64,000 bases of DNA from Euryarchaeota archaeon UBA102 (GTDB lineage: Archaea > Thermoplasmatota > Poseidoniia > MGIII > CG-Epi1): contig DAHL01000039.1 of NCBI GenBank assembly GCA_002509225.1, positions 18,811-82,810 of the forward strand. Reading direction: 5' to 3'. The notes under the pieces are model-generated. The model ran no database searches. It saw only the letters and a program-made list of their open reading frames with translations, and was not told where the DNA came from. Shown one piece after another: positions 43,698-52,194 of this stretch. Position numbers and translations under genes: made by a program. The first letter of the stretch is position 1, and each line of letters begins with the position of its first letter.

Positions 43698-44141
43698 TTA
43701 TGAATATCTCAGGATAATTCCCGCTTCTTTAAACATATCATTAGCAAGGTCAAAATCCTCTTTCCATCTTTCAGGTATTTCTATTCCTGCCGGAGAGATA
43801 ACTTCCACAATACCTGCTTGTATGAGTGATCTTGCACATCTAGTACAAGGTGGCCATGTAGAGTATGCAACACATCCTTTCAACGATAGTCCAACTCTGG
43901 CTGCATGCATTATGGCATTTTCTTCAGCATGACATGTTAGGGGGTATTTTATTTCTCTATTATTCAACCTTTCATTCGAATCGTCAATCCCTCTGGGCAG
44001 TCCATTGAATCCTGTACTTCTTACTTCTCTATCTTCACCAACAATCACACAACCAACTTTGGTAGATGGATCTTTACTCCATTCAGATATATGTTTCGCT
44101 AGTTCTAGAAACCTATCATCCCATTTTTTACTAATACTCAT
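43698..44141 (-). CDS. Deoxycytidylate (dCMP) deaminase
   Basis: A zinc deaminase of 147 residues producing dUMP. The zinc site is TCHAEENAIMHA (His, catalytic Glu) with STWPPCTRCARSL supplying two Cys. DPSTKVGCVIV and FNGLPRGIDDS are typical of dCMP deaminases. It ends the minus-strand group that begins near 46534, 10 nt after nth. Confidence 0.9.
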   Translation of the reverse strand: MSISKKWDDRFLELAKHISEWSKDPSTKVGCVIVGEDREVRSTGFNGLPRGIDDSNERLNNREIKYPLTCHAEENAIMHAARVGLSLKGCVAYSTWPPCTRCARSLIQAGIVEVISPAGIEIPERWKEDFDLANDMFKEAGIILRYS

Positions 44142-44151
44142 CTTATTTCTC

Positions 44152-44817
44152 CTATCTAGGGGGGGTTTTTACGCCCACCTTTGGACACCGCATTTCTAAT
44201 GTACACTCACCACACAAAGGCTTTCTCGCATCACAGACTCTTCTTCCATGCCAAATTAAATGATCTGCCCAATCTATCCAATATTCATTCGGCAGTATTT
44301 TCATTAAATCCCTTTCTACTATTCCTGGACTTTTTCCTTTAGATAATCCCAACCGTTTTGAGATTCTAAATACGTGTGTATCTACTACAACACCTTCAGC
44401 TTTTCCAAAAATAACACCCAAAACTACACTCGCAGTTTTCCTTCCAACTCCCGGCAGTTTTACTAATTCTTCCATATTATTGGGCACTATTCCTTCATAT
44501 TTATCAACAATCATTTTACAGGCGCTTTTGATATATCTTGCTTTAGAATTATAATACCCAGTTGGTCTAATATCCTTACCCAATTCCTTTAGTGTCACCT
44601 TTGTAAAATCATTTACAGTTTTATATTTTTTGAAAAGTTTTTTTGTTACTTTGTTAACTCTTTCATCAGTACATTGTGCAGATAATATCGTCGCTACAAG
44701 AAGTTGTAAAGCATCTTTATGTACTAAAGCACATTCAGCCCATGGATATAATTTCTTTGCTTCTTCAAGAATTTCTAGAGCATTTTTACGCTTATCTTTT
44801 CTAGATTTTTTTACCAA
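44152..44817 (-). CDS. nth: Endonuclease III (DNA glycosylase/AP lyase)
   Basis: Removes oxidised pyrimidines. The helix-hairpin-helix is LPGVGRKTASVVLGV with the catalytic Lys, then VVVDTHVFRISKRLGL with the catalytic Asp. The [4Fe-4S] cysteines are CDARKPLCGEC and MRCPKV. The start was set at TTG 44817, right after the enoyl-CoA hydratase stop. The open frame continues upstream to 44919, but that would overlap the hydratase by about 100 nt and add a non-family extension. Product is 221 residues, as usual for Nth. Confidence 0.92.
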   Translation of the reverse strand: MVKKSRKDKRKNALEILEEAKKLYPWAECALVHKDALQLLVATILSAQCTDERVNKVTKKLFKKYKTVNDFTKVTLKELGKDIRPTGYYNSKARYIKSACKMIVDKYEGIVPNNMEELVKLPGVGRKTASVVLGVIFGKAEGVVVDTHVFRISKRLGLSKGKSPGIVERDLMKILPNEYWIDWADHLIWHGRRVCDARKPLCGECTLEMRCPKVGVKTPPR

Positions 44818-44818
44818 A

Positions 44819-45595
44819 TTATTTATCCTTGTATTCGGGTTCTCTTTTTTCAACAAACGCACGCACGCCTTCTTTACCATCTTCAGAAACAAAACATTCA
44901 ACAAACAATTCTCTTTCATTTTTAAGTCCCTTTTCTAGAGGTTTAGATAATGCACTGTTAACAGCACTCTTTGCACGACTCAATGCAAATGGAGATTTTT
45001 TTGCCATATTTTCCGCTATCTTTTTTGTAGCATCTTCTATTTCTTCGCTAGGGTATACAAAATTAACAATACCATATTTTTCTGCTTCAACAGCATCTAT
45101 CATTCTACCTGATAAAATCAACTCCATTGCTCTACCAGTGCCAATCAATCTAGGCAATCGTTGCGTACCTCCTGCACCAGGTATGATTCCCAAATTAATT
45201 TCACCTTGACCGAATTTAGATATTTCTGATGCAACTCTCACGTCACAAGCCATAGCTAGTTCCATTCCTCCACCTATACAAAAACCATCTATCATGGCAA
45301 TAACTGGTTTTTTCAAATTGAATATAATTTCAGTTATCCCCCATCCTCTTTCCATTTCTTCAGTATCTATTCTTTCAGTACTAGCAAATTCTTTCAAATC
45401 TGCACCAGCACTAAATGCTTTACATTCCGAACTTGAAAGTATTATAATTCTTATTTCTTTATCTTCTTCTAATTCTTTGAAAGCATTTACTAATTCCTTT
45501 CTAGTATCTGCACTCAATGAATTTAATTTCTCAGGACGATTTATTACAATTGTACCGATTCTATTTTCTTTTTGGATTAAAACATTATTATTCAT
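44819..45595 (-). CDS. Enoyl-CoA hydratase/isomerase (crotonase family), copy 1
   Basis: 258 residues of the crotonase fold. The CoA-binding and oxyanion motif is AFSAGADLKEF, and the second is MIDGFCIGGGMELAMACDVRVA, followed by FGQGEINLGIIPGAGGTQRL, where both catalytic Glu residues of true hydratases are present (E in GGGMELA and in GQGEINLG region). It fits the second step of beta-oxidation. It overlaps the HAD phosphatase start by 8 nt. Confidence 0.92.
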   Translation of the reverse strand: MNNNVLIQKENRIGTIVINRPEKLNSLSADTRKELVNAFKELEEDKEIRIIILSSSECKAFSAGADLKEFASTERIDTEEMERGWGITEIIFNLKKPVIAMIDGFCIGGGMELAMACDVRVASEISKFGQGEINLGIIPGAGGTQRLPRLIGTGRAMELILSGRMIDAVEAEKYGIVNFVYPSEEIEDATKKIAENMAKKSPFALSRAKSAVNSALSKPLEKGLKNERELFVECFVSEDGKEGVRAFVEKREPEYKDK

Positions 45596-46241
45596 TTCTA
45601 TCTCCTATGTATTCTAATATTTCTAATAGATTTTCCTCTTTAACATGATGCGTTGCCTTTTCAATAACTTTCGAATTTTTAGTATTTACTGCAATACTAA
45701 TTTTGGCAATTTCAAACATTCCAATATCAACTTCTTCATCTCCAACAGCTACTACTTCACTTTCTTTAATATTATTTTCATCCAATATTTTTCTAAGAAC
45801 AGCTCCTTTATCTCTACTATCTAAATTAATTTTTCCATATATATTGCCATTTTCATCTTCTAGAAGATCATTTGCATAATATTTGTCAATTCCCAATTCT
45901 TTAGAAATTCTATTAGCAAGGTGAGTTATTCCTCCAGAAATAATTATAGGCTCAATTCCCATTTTTTTAATTTCGGATATCAACTCTTTAGCACCATTTC
46001 TTATTTTTACTTTATCTAAAACCGTATTTATTTTTTCAATATTCAAATTCTCTACCTTTTCATTCCAATTTCTTATATCATAATCTACAAATTCTTGATC
46101 AGTTATCTCTCCATTCATATACCGTTTCAACATGTTGCTACTATCTATTCCAAATTCTTTATTCAATGTTGCCCATGATGATTTAGTTTCGATTAACGTT
46201 CCATCCATATCGAACGCAACCAGTTTAGTATTTTTATTCAT
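45588..46241 (-). CDS. HAD-superfamily phosphatase, SerB-like
   Basis: 217 residues. The catalytic Asp pair is in VAFDMDGTLIE (D11, D13), motif II is IIISGGITHLANRI, and motif III and IV are DKGAVLRKI and VAVGDEEVDIGMFE. The all-helical cap inserted after motif I is that of phosphoserine-phosphatase (HAD-IB) enzymes. Phosphoserine is a plausible but unproven substrate. It overlaps both neighbours by 4-8 nt in the minus-strand operon. Confidence 0.83.
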   Translation of the reverse strand: MNKNTKLVAFDMDGTLIETKSSWATLNKEFGIDSSNMLKRYMNGEITDQEFVDYDIRNWNEKVENLNIEKINTVLDKVKIRNGAKELISEIKKMGIEPIIISGGITHLANRISKELGIDKYYANDLLEDENGNIYGKINLDSRDKGAVLRKILDENNIKESEVVAVGDEEVDIGMFEIAKISIAVNTKNSKVIEKATHHVKEENLLEILEYIGDRNE

Positions 46242-46534
46242 CCTATTCCAGAATAAAATTGATTTTCCGTTCCCTCTTCACGATCCAGCATCATTTTCAT
46301 CTGTTCTTGAGACATAGTATGGGCTCTTTGCGCCATCTCATATGATTCTTTTGCCCCTTTCCCTTCCATTATTATTTTGTATTTCATTCCTGAATATACT
46401 TCTGCATGCTCCCCTTCATTAGTGAATATAACTAGCAATTCCATTTCCGGATTAGATTGAAATTCAACATCTTCGAATTCTTCTATCTTTTCACAATCTG
46501 GCATGAAAATTTTTATATTTTTTGCTCTAAACAT
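46238..46534 (-). CDS. Uncharacterised 98-residue protein
   Basis: Not recognised. It starts with a predicted beta strand pattern (FRAKNIKIFMPDCEKIEEFE) and ends with a Met-rich helix (AQRAHTMSQEQMKMMLDRE). ATG 46534 is preferred to TTG 46546. It probably leads the operon with the HAD phosphatase, enoyl-CoA hydratase, nth and dCMP deaminase, and is divergent from the small zinc-finger gene. Confidence 0.5.
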   Translation of the reverse strand: MFRAKNIKIFMPDCEKIEEFEDVEFQSNPEMELLVIFTNEGEHAEVYSGMKYKIIMEGKGAKESYEMAQRAHTMSQEQMKMMLDREEGTENQFYSGIG

Positions 46535-46598
46535 ATTGACCTTCAAGGATGTGAAGCAAAAAAACTTTGGTACATTAAATTAAAATCAAGTACTGTAT

Positions 46599-46724
46599 AT
46601 GGTTACAATGCTATCTGGTTTATGCTTTCATTGTAAAAAGCCGACCACTTCTTTTTGTTCTACCTGTAATTCCATTGTCTGTTCTTCATGTCAAAATGAA
46701 CACGATTGCGAGGTAAAACTTTGA
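46599..46724 (+). CDS. 41-residue AN1-like zinc-finger microprotein
   Basis: A short open frame starting ATG GTT ACA ATG and ending TGA. Cysteines and His occur as C-x2-C, C-x2-C, C-x2-C and H-x2-C: CFHCKKP, FCSTCNSI, VCSSCQNEHDC. The spacing resembles an AN1-type zinc finger with one Cys in place of a His. The stop TGA overlaps the TTG start of the following gene, which supports real translation. A TATA-like ATTAAATTAAAA lies about 24 nt before the ATG. Function unknown. Confidence 0.6.
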   Translation: MVTMLSGLCFHCKKPTTSFCSTCNSIVCSSCQNEHDCEVKL

Positions 46725-47326
46725 TAACTCATGAAATTACAGTGTCTGATTGCAAGCTACTAATTTTATCCACAATTAGGGGTCTCGTCAGAGAATCTAA
46801 AGATGTCAAATCCGAAGTTGAAAATTTCTCTCCAGAGGTGATAGCATTAGGAATAAGTCCCGGAGAGTTAGAAGATCTCTCAAATTGGGATGGCGAATTG
46901 TTTGATATTTCTAGCATGCAAGAGATTCACGGATTATTTTTATATGATTTAGTGGGCAAAGATCAAGTAAGATTACCTCCGCCCTCATTTACTACAGCTA
47001 TCGAATTAGGGATAAAAACGGAATCTTTGGATATGAACGAAGAAGATTTTACTGAGGCCTTCAATAAAATTTCAGCTTGGCAGCAATTCAAATATTCCAG
47101 ACTCCATCAAAAACTACGTAGTGATGGTTTAGAAGCAAAGACTCCTGAATCATTCATCATGGAACTCGATGAAAAAATTTGCAGTATAGCTGGCTACGCA
47201 AATTTAGAAAAATCAAAGGAATTTCACATGTCTGAAAGATTACGTAATATCTGTTCCTCTAATTCTAAAGTTTTAGCTATAATTGATTTTCCACGAGTTC
47301 CAGGAATCCTAAAAGCTTTGGAATAA
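46721..47326 (+). CDS. Uncharacterised protein, possibly a distant TraB-family member
   Basis: About 201 residues from TTG 46721, which overlaps the zinc-finger stop; an upstream TTG at 46706 is possible. The N-terminus contains a strand then RGLVRESKDVKSEVENFSPE followed by VIALGISPGELEDLSNWDG. The C-terminus has FHMSERLRNICSSNSKVLAI and PRVPGILKAL. This order resembles TraB/GumN-type proteins (strand, PDVVAVEL-like, then R-x3-M-x2-I and VxGxGH-like end), but the usual catalytic residues are not evident. It is followed by tRNA-Arg. Confidence 0.45.
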   Translation: MITHEITVSDCKLLILSTIRGLVRESKDVKSEVENFSPEVIALGISPGELEDLSNWDGELFDISSMQEIHGLFLYDLVGKDQVRLPPPSFTTAIELGIKTESLDMNEEDFTEAFNKISAWQQFKYSRLHQKLRSDGLEAKTPESFIMELDEKICSIAGYANLEKSKEFHMSERLRNICSSNSKVLAIIDFPRVPGILKALE

Positions 47327-47360
47327 GGTTATTATAAGAACCTCTAACAGATATTTGCTT

Positions 47361-47436
47361 GGGCTTGTGAGGTAGCTTGGAATCCTGCTGGGCTTCGGAC
47401 CCAGATACGGGGGTTCAAATCCCCCCGAGCCCGCCA
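47361..47436 (+). tRNA. tRNA-Arg (TCG), CCA encoded
   Basis: Acceptor GGGCTTG pairs with CGAGCCC (one G-T pair), then G and CCA. The anticodon arm is CTGGG-CTTCGGA-CCCAG, anticodon TCG. The T arm is GGGGG-TTCAAAT-CCCCC. No intron. Confidence 0.93.
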
Positions 47437-48213
47437 TTATTTAGAATTAAATTCTCCTTCTCTATTTTCTAAGAAAGCACGAATACCTTCGACAGCATCT
47501 CCAGTATTCCCACTTTCTCTATTGCTTTCTCGTTCCAGTGCGAGATGCTCTTTCATCATTTTTAGTTCTTGGCTATTGAGTAACATTTTTGTTTTACCAA
47601 TGGCTCCCAACGGACCTTTTTCTAACCGTTTCGCCTCTTTCATGCATGTCTTTTCCAATTCTTCATCATTTACAACTCTGTGAAGTATTCCCATTTTTTC
47701 CATTTCACTTGCGTTTATCGTTCTCTCCCCAAAAAACAAATCTTGTGTCTTCCCAAGTCCAATAATTTTAGGTAACAAATACGTAGCCCCTCCTGCCGGT
47801 ACAAAACCTCTCTTGAAATGAGCACTCAACATTTTTGTAGATTCATTTCCAATTCTCAAATCTCCTGCTAGAGCTATACCTAATGCTCCTCCAGCAACAA
47901 TTCCATTAATTGCACAAATCACGGGTTTTTTCATAGTCATTATTCTCTCTACAGATGCGTGTAACTGTTCTGTTAGTTTATAGAATAAATCTCCCGCTTG
48001 TGGCAGATAATCGCCCATTTCATTTACATCCCCTCCCACAGAAAATGCTCTTCCATTTCCAGTTAAAATTAATATTTTTACACTATCTTCTTCATCCGCT
48101 TTTTCTATCTCTTCCCTAATAGACGTTGCCATTTTCAAATTAATAGCATTCAATTTTTTAGGACGGTTAAGTATTATTGTACGTATATTTCCACGATTTT
48201 CAATTTCAATCAT
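47437..48213 (-). CDS. Enoyl-CoA hydratase/isomerase (crotonase family), copy 2
   Basis: 258 residues, equal in length to copy 1 but clearly divergent. AFSVGGDVNEM and AINGIVAGGALGIALAGDLRIG form the oxyanion hole; the first catalytic Glu is replaced here (GGALGIALAG), so an isomerase or another crotonase activity is more likely than plain hydration. The region after it, HFKRGFVPAGGATYLLPKI, also differs. It ends right at tRNA-Arg and overlaps the M14 peptidase stop by 8 nt. Confidence 0.87.
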   Translation of the reverse strand: MIEIENRGNIRTIILNRPKKLNAINLKMATSIREEIEKADEEDSVKILILTGNGRAFSVGGDVNEMGDYLPQAGDLFYKLTEQLHASVERIMTMKKPVICAINGIVAGGALGIALAGDLRIGNESTKMLSAHFKRGFVPAGGATYLLPKIIGLGKTQDLFFGERTINASEMEKMGILHRVVNDEELEKTCMKEAKRLEKGPLGAIGKTKMLLNSQELKMMKEHLALERESNRESGNTGDAVEGIRAFLENREGEFNSK

Positions 48214-49480
48214 TTCTATCCCTTAATCTAACACTCATTATAACTATTAAAATTACCAACATTATATTCGGATAAGGTATCCATTTTTGCTGTTCCATAT
48301 ATCCCGTCTCTTCTCTTATTGATATTTCCACTTCAGTCATTGATTCTCCTTCTCCAGTTATATTCATTCTATTGTAAGTTATCATATCGATCATCGAGTT
48401 ATCTGTTTCATATTCTATATTCAATACTACTATTTCTTCCGATTCAACAATTTCAACAATCTGTTTTCCATACGTTATATTGTATGCAGCACCCCATCCT
48501 ATATTCTTCAACATAATTTTATCATTTTCAATATTTTCAATCTGTATATTTCCACCCATCAAAGTTAGATTTTCCCAAGCCATTTCATACATTTTCAATT
48601 CATTGTCAAGAAACTCCCGTGCATCGTCGTAAGTTGCAATAAACCATTGCATTTCATCTACTTCTACTATAACACTTACTGCGGTTCTTGCACCATAACC
48701 CCACGCTATCGATTCACCCGCTCCTGAAGGGTCTCTATATTCGAGACCAGATACATTATTTGATGCTTCTAAAAACCGTTCATAAAGTTCCCAATCAGGT
48801 ATATCTACGGCATATTCTCCAGTTATTTTCCAGGGTAGTACTATATCGTTAGATCCGGTGTGTCCTGATAAATATACATACAGATTCATTCCAGACATCA
48901 GTTCCATATTCGCTTGAGTTTCAATTTCACTACCTGCACTTGAGCCACGATAAGTTCCTGAAGCTGGACACAATGAAGGAGTTCCTGATGTTCCATATTC
49001 TCCCCACATGTATGGGTAATTTCTATTCAAATCAACACCCATTGCATTATTTCTACAATCTATAAGGTATCCATCTGCATTCACTACTGGAGTCACTACC
49101 AGTCGTTTTCCTTCTAAATATGTCGGATCATCGGCACTCTTTTCTAAGACTTCTTTCAGAAAAAAATATGCCGCTTCTACAGCCATCTGTTCATTTCCAT
49201 GATGTGCAGCATCTACATACATAGTTGGCAAAGCCCGTAGTTCCTCTTCGCTCAATTCATTTATATTTAGGGCAACATCCACAGAAAAAATACTTAGACT
49301 CCCCATTGCAGATTCTCCATGTTCTCGATATATCGCAATATCTGGATACATATTCGCTAATTCTTCGGTGTCTTCTTGAATAGTATAATAATTATGAAGA
49401 AGTTGAGGTTCTCCTTGAGCACTTCCAAATAGAAGTGGTATTGCGATTACGATAATCAAAAACAATGCAACTTTCTTCAT
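48206..49480 (-). CDS. Secreted M14-family zinc carboxypeptidase
   Basis: 424 residues with an N-terminal signal (KKVALFLIIVIAIPLLFGSA) and a C-terminal TM (PNIMLVILIVIMSVRL). The zinc ligands are in AAHHGNEQMA (HxxE) and SGHTGSND (His). The substrate motif is NADGYLIDCRN with GVDLNRNYPYMW, and the catalytic Glu is in VSVIVEVDE. It would trim C-terminal residues of peptides at the cell surface. This supports a protein-degrading lifestyle together with the subtilase. Leads the two-gene minus-strand unit with the crotonase. Confidence 0.92.
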   Translation of the reverse strand: MKKVALFLIIVIAIPLLFGSAQGEPQLLHNYYTIQEDTEELANMYPDIAIYREHGESAMGSLSIFSVDVALNINELSEEELRALPTMYVDAAHHGNEQMAVEAAYFFLKEVLEKSADDPTYLEGKRLVVTPVVNADGYLIDCRNNAMGVDLNRNYPYMWGEYGTSGTPSLCPASGTYRGSSAGSEIETQANMELMSGMNLYVYLSGHTGSNDIVLPWKITGEYAVDIPDWELYERFLEASNNVSGLEYRDPSGAGESIAWGYGARTAVSVIVEVDEMQWFIATYDDAREFLDNELKMYEMAWENLTLMGGNIQIENIENDKIMLKNIGWGAAYNITYGKQIVEIVESEEIVVLNIEYETDNSMIDMITYNRMNITGEGESMTEVEISIREETGYMEQQKWIPYPNIMLVILIVIMSVRLRDRND

Positions 49481-49540
49481 ATTTCCATATATGTGAATAC
49501 AAAGTTAATTTATGAACCCTCGCCTAGCCTATTGTAAAGC

Positions 49541-50278
49541 ATGTCTAATTCATTACAAGGAAGATACGCCCTTATTTCTGGAGGAGGTTCAGGAATAGGC
49601 AAAGCTATAGCTTCTAGGTTCGTGAGTGAAGGTGCACACGTTTTGATTTGCGGTCGTACAATTTCCACTTTAGAGGAAACGGCTAATGAAATGAATTTAT
49701 TATTCCATGAAGTTGACGTTTCAAATTCAGACAGTATCAAAGATTTAGCCGATTTTATAATTAAAGAAGGCTGGGGCAGTTTAGATATTTTAGTTAACAA
49801 CGCAGGTATTTTCAAAAATAATTCTGTAGAAACTTGTACTGAAGCAGAATGGGATAATGTTATCGACACAAATCTCAAAGGTACTTATCTTATGTCAAAT
49901 GCATTTATTCCTATGATGTCCAAAGGCAGCTCAATACTCAACATTTCTTCAAATTTAGGTTTAAGAGCTTTAGATAATGCTGCCGCATATTGTGCTGCAA
50001 AGGCAGGGGTTGTTAATTTAACTAGATCAATGGCTTTAGACTTGGCTAAACGTATCCGGGTCAATTGTATATGTCCTGGAATAGTTGAAACGCCAATGGT
50101 CACAAATAGGGTCAATAAAGATTCTATTGAATACGATAATTTATCTAAAATCCCCGCTCTCAAGAGATTGGGTAAGCCAGAAGAAATAGCTTCGATGGCT
50201 CTTCATTTATGCAGTTCTGATGCTAAATGGACAACCGGCTCAATCATCACTGTAGATGGTGGCCAAACAGCGGATTAA
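49541..50278 (+). CDS. Short-chain dehydrogenase/reductase
   Basis: A 245-residue classical SDR. The coenzyme motif is ISGGGSGIGKAIA, NNAGIFKN is the structural motif, and the catalytic residues are Ser in ILNISSNLGL and Tyr/Lys in YCAAKAGVVNL. The C-terminal TTGSIITVDGGQTAD is typical of 3-oxoacyl-ACP-reductase-like members. The natural substrate is unknown. It leads the run with the ABC exporter genes. Confidence 0.9.
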   Translation: MSNSLQGRYALISGGGSGIGKAIASRFVSEGAHVLICGRTISTLEETANEMNLLFHEVDVSNSDSIKDLADFIIKEGWGSLDILVNNAGIFKNNSVETCTEAEWDNVIDTNLKGTYLMSNAFIPMMSKGSSILNISSNLGLRALDNAAAYCAAKAGVVNLTRSMALDLAKRIRVNCICPGIVETPMVTNRVNKDSIEYDNLSKIPALKRLGKPEEIASMALHLCSSDAKWTTGSIITVDGGQTAD

Positions 50279-50280
50279 TC

Positions 50281-51237
50281 ATGTCTATTGAAAATGTAAT
50301 CGAAGTTAAAAATCTAGAAAAGATTTACAGAAGTGGTACTCATGCCGTTAAAGGCATCAGTTTCAATGTAAAGAAAGGCGAAATATTTGGAATGCTAGGT
50401 CCAAATGGTGCTGGAAAAACGACAGTACTTCAGATGATGGGCACTCTGTTGAAAATTACGAAAGGAGATATCAACATTCTGAACTACAATATTCATACGG
50501 ATCAAAAATACATAAGAGAAAAAATTGGATTCGCTCTTCAAGAGGCAGGTTTGGATAATTTAGCAACAACTTCCGAACTTATTCGATTTCATGCTCTTCT
50601 TTTCGGTTTTACAGGCGCCGAAGTTGAAAATAAGCTTCAAGAAAGTTTAACTCTCCTCGATTTACACGAATATGCAAATCAAATGATTCCCGAACTTTCA
50701 GGTGGCACACAACGCCGATTGGATCTCGCAGCATCTTTAGTTCACAATCCAGATTTATTAATTTTGGATGAACCAACTACGGGATTAGATCCATCTCATC
50801 GTTCTGAATTATGGGATCTATTACGCACACTTCGCGATGAACGTGGAATAACAATGATAATGTCTACTCATTATATGGAAGAAGCAGACGTTCTTTGTGA
50901 CCGTATTGCTATAATTGATTCGGGAAAAATAGTAGCAATTGATACTCCTGATATTTTGAAAAAATCAGTAGGTAAAGATACAATAGAATTTTCACTATCT
51001 GAAGAAGTAAATGATTTACAAAAAAAATCATTACTCAATGAATTTTCAGATGAGGATGTAGAATTTCATTCCAATAAACTTCTCATAAGTGTTGATGATG
51101 GTGAATTTTCTCTTTTACCTACGTTAAAGAAGATAATGGATGTCGATTTGAAAGTTCAAGGCACTAAAGTCCGTACCCCAACATTGGATGATGTTTATCT
51201 GAAATACACTGGAAAAAGATTGGAAGGTGAACTATGA
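50281..51237 (+). CDS. ABC transporter ATP-binding protein
   Basis: 318 residues, DrrA/ABC-2 type. Walker A GPNGAGKTT, signature LSGGTQRRLD, Walker B LLILDEPTTGLD and the H-loop STHYMEE are complete. A C-terminal domain of about 100 residues follows. The ATG 50281 begins 2 nt after the SDR stop; an earlier in-frame start at 50227 would overlap the SDR. It overlaps its permease gene by 4 nt. Confidence 0.93.
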   Translation: MSIENVIEVKNLEKIYRSGTHAVKGISFNVKKGEIFGMLGPNGAGKTTVLQMMGTLLKITKGDINILNYNIHTDQKYIREKIGFALQEAGLDNLATTSELIRFHALLFGFTGAEVENKLQESLTLLDLHEYANQMIPELSGGTQRRLDLAASLVHNPDLLILDEPTTGLDPSHRSELWDLLRTLRDERGITMIMSTHYMEEADVLCDRIAIIDSGKIVAIDTPDILKKSVGKDTIEFSLSEEVNDLQKKSLLNEFSDEDVEFHSNKLLISVDDGEFSLLPTLKKIMDVDLKVQGTKVRTPTLDDVYLKYTGKRLEGEL

Positions 51238-52037
51238 ATCCTGTAAAAACAACTTTTATACTTTACATACGCAATCTAAAACAATATCGCCGTTTACCTG
51301 CCGTTCTGGCCTTTAGTTTTGTAGTTCCAATTCTTCAATATCTCCTGTTTTCAAACCTTTTTACAAGTCTTTCCGATGTTCCTGGCAATCCTTATGCTGA
51401 ACATCCTTACTATCTCTATATTACGCCAGCTATTATTCTTTTAACAGCCACGTTTGGAAGCGTTAATTCATCTGCAGCACTTTTAATGGATCTCAATACT
51501 GGCTATTTCGAAAAATTAAGGGCTACACCTGCTGGATTAATCCCTCAATTAGTTGCTCGTTTCATGTCAGAATATACAAGATTAATTTTTCAAATATTAC
51601 TAATTATAACTGTTTCAATTCTATATCATAGATATATGAGTGGTATACTTATTCTTCCAGAATCGGGTATTTTGGGTTTATTTTTAATGGCAATTATTGC
51701 AGCCACTTTTGGTATAGGCATAGTCGGTAACTTAGTTGTAGCTTTAGCTTTTAAGACTAAGAGTGAACAAGCAGTTCAAGCTGTTTTTCCATTATTCTTT
51801 TTCGCAGTTTTTATGAGTACTGCTTACGTTCCAGAACCACTTCTTCCTACATGGTTACAATCTGTAGTTATTTACAATCCGTGTGAGCACGTTTTAGATG
51901 CCATCCGAAGTATATTTTTAGATGGGTGGTTAGATTCTACAATGGATGCTATTTGGACTTCATTATTACTTATATTTCTCTTATCTTCAATAACCGGTTT
52001 TGCAAATTACAAAGTTATTCGCAGCAGTCTAAATTAG
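51234..52037 (+). CDS. ABC-2-type permease
   Basis: 267 residues with six TM segments of the ABC-2 permease family. NPYAEHPYYLYITPAIILL and NTGYFEKLRATPAG are the amphipathic loop and coupling-helix region, and PLFFFAVFMSTAYVPEPLLP precedes the last extracellular part. Partner of the preceding ATPase; drug, lipid or polysaccharide export cannot be separated from sequence. It ends 3 nt before tRNA-Tyr on the other strand. Confidence 0.9.
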   Translation: MNPVKTTFILYIRNLKQYRRLPAVLAFSFVVPILQYLLFSNLFTSLSDVPGNPYAEHPYYLYITPAIILLTATFGSVNSSAALLMDLNTGYFEKLRATPAGLIPQLVARFMSEYTRLIFQILLIITVSILYHRYMSGILILPESGILGLFLMAIIAATFGIGIVGNLVVALAFKTKSEQAVQAVFPLFFFAVFMSTAYVPEPLLPTWLQSVVIYNPCEHVLDAIRSIFLDGWLDSTMDAIWTSLLLIFLLSSITGFANYKVIRSSLN

Positions 52038-52040
52038 AAA

Positions 52041-52160
52041 TGGTCCCGCCTCCCGGATTTGAACCGGGGACCTGCCGGTATCTGCGGCCTTCCGTTCTAA
52101 CGGATATGGTAGAAGTTACCACTACAGCCGGCCGCTCTGGCCAGTCTGAGCTAAGGCGGG
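52041..52160 (-). tRNA. tRNA-Tyr (GTA) with a 42-nt intron, CCA encoded
   Basis: Read on the minus strand, the acceptor CCCGCCT pairs with AGGCGGG, followed by A and CCA. The 5' exon (52122-52160) ends CTGTAG and the 3' exon starts A-CCGGC. After splicing the anticodon loop is C-T-GTA-G-A, reading Tyr codons. The T arm is CCCGG-TTCAAAT-CCGGG. The intron lies at the canonical 37/38 position. Confidence 0.93.
52080..52121 (-). other. Archaeal tRNA intron with bulge-helix-bulge motif
   Basis: A 42-nt intron. A 4-bp helix CTGT/GCAG is flanked by two 3-nt bulges, AGT (cut after AG) and ATA (cut after AT), followed by the exon stem GCCGG/CCGGC. This is the splice signal of the archaeal tRNA endonuclease. 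The intron itself can fold into GGTA/TACC and CCGTT/AACGG hairpins. Confidence 0.85.
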
Positions 52161-52194
52161 TAATAATGAAAATAGCATGATGTATATCAATCTT

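Noticed and set aside
44818-44919. Longer N-terminus for endonuclease III
   Set aside because: It would overlap enoyl-CoA hydratase by about 100 nt and adds a Lys-rich stretch not seen in the family.
51926-52180. Plus-strand open frame over the end of the ABC permease and tRNA-Tyr
   Set aside because: It runs antisense through a well-formed tRNA gene and in another frame of the permease.
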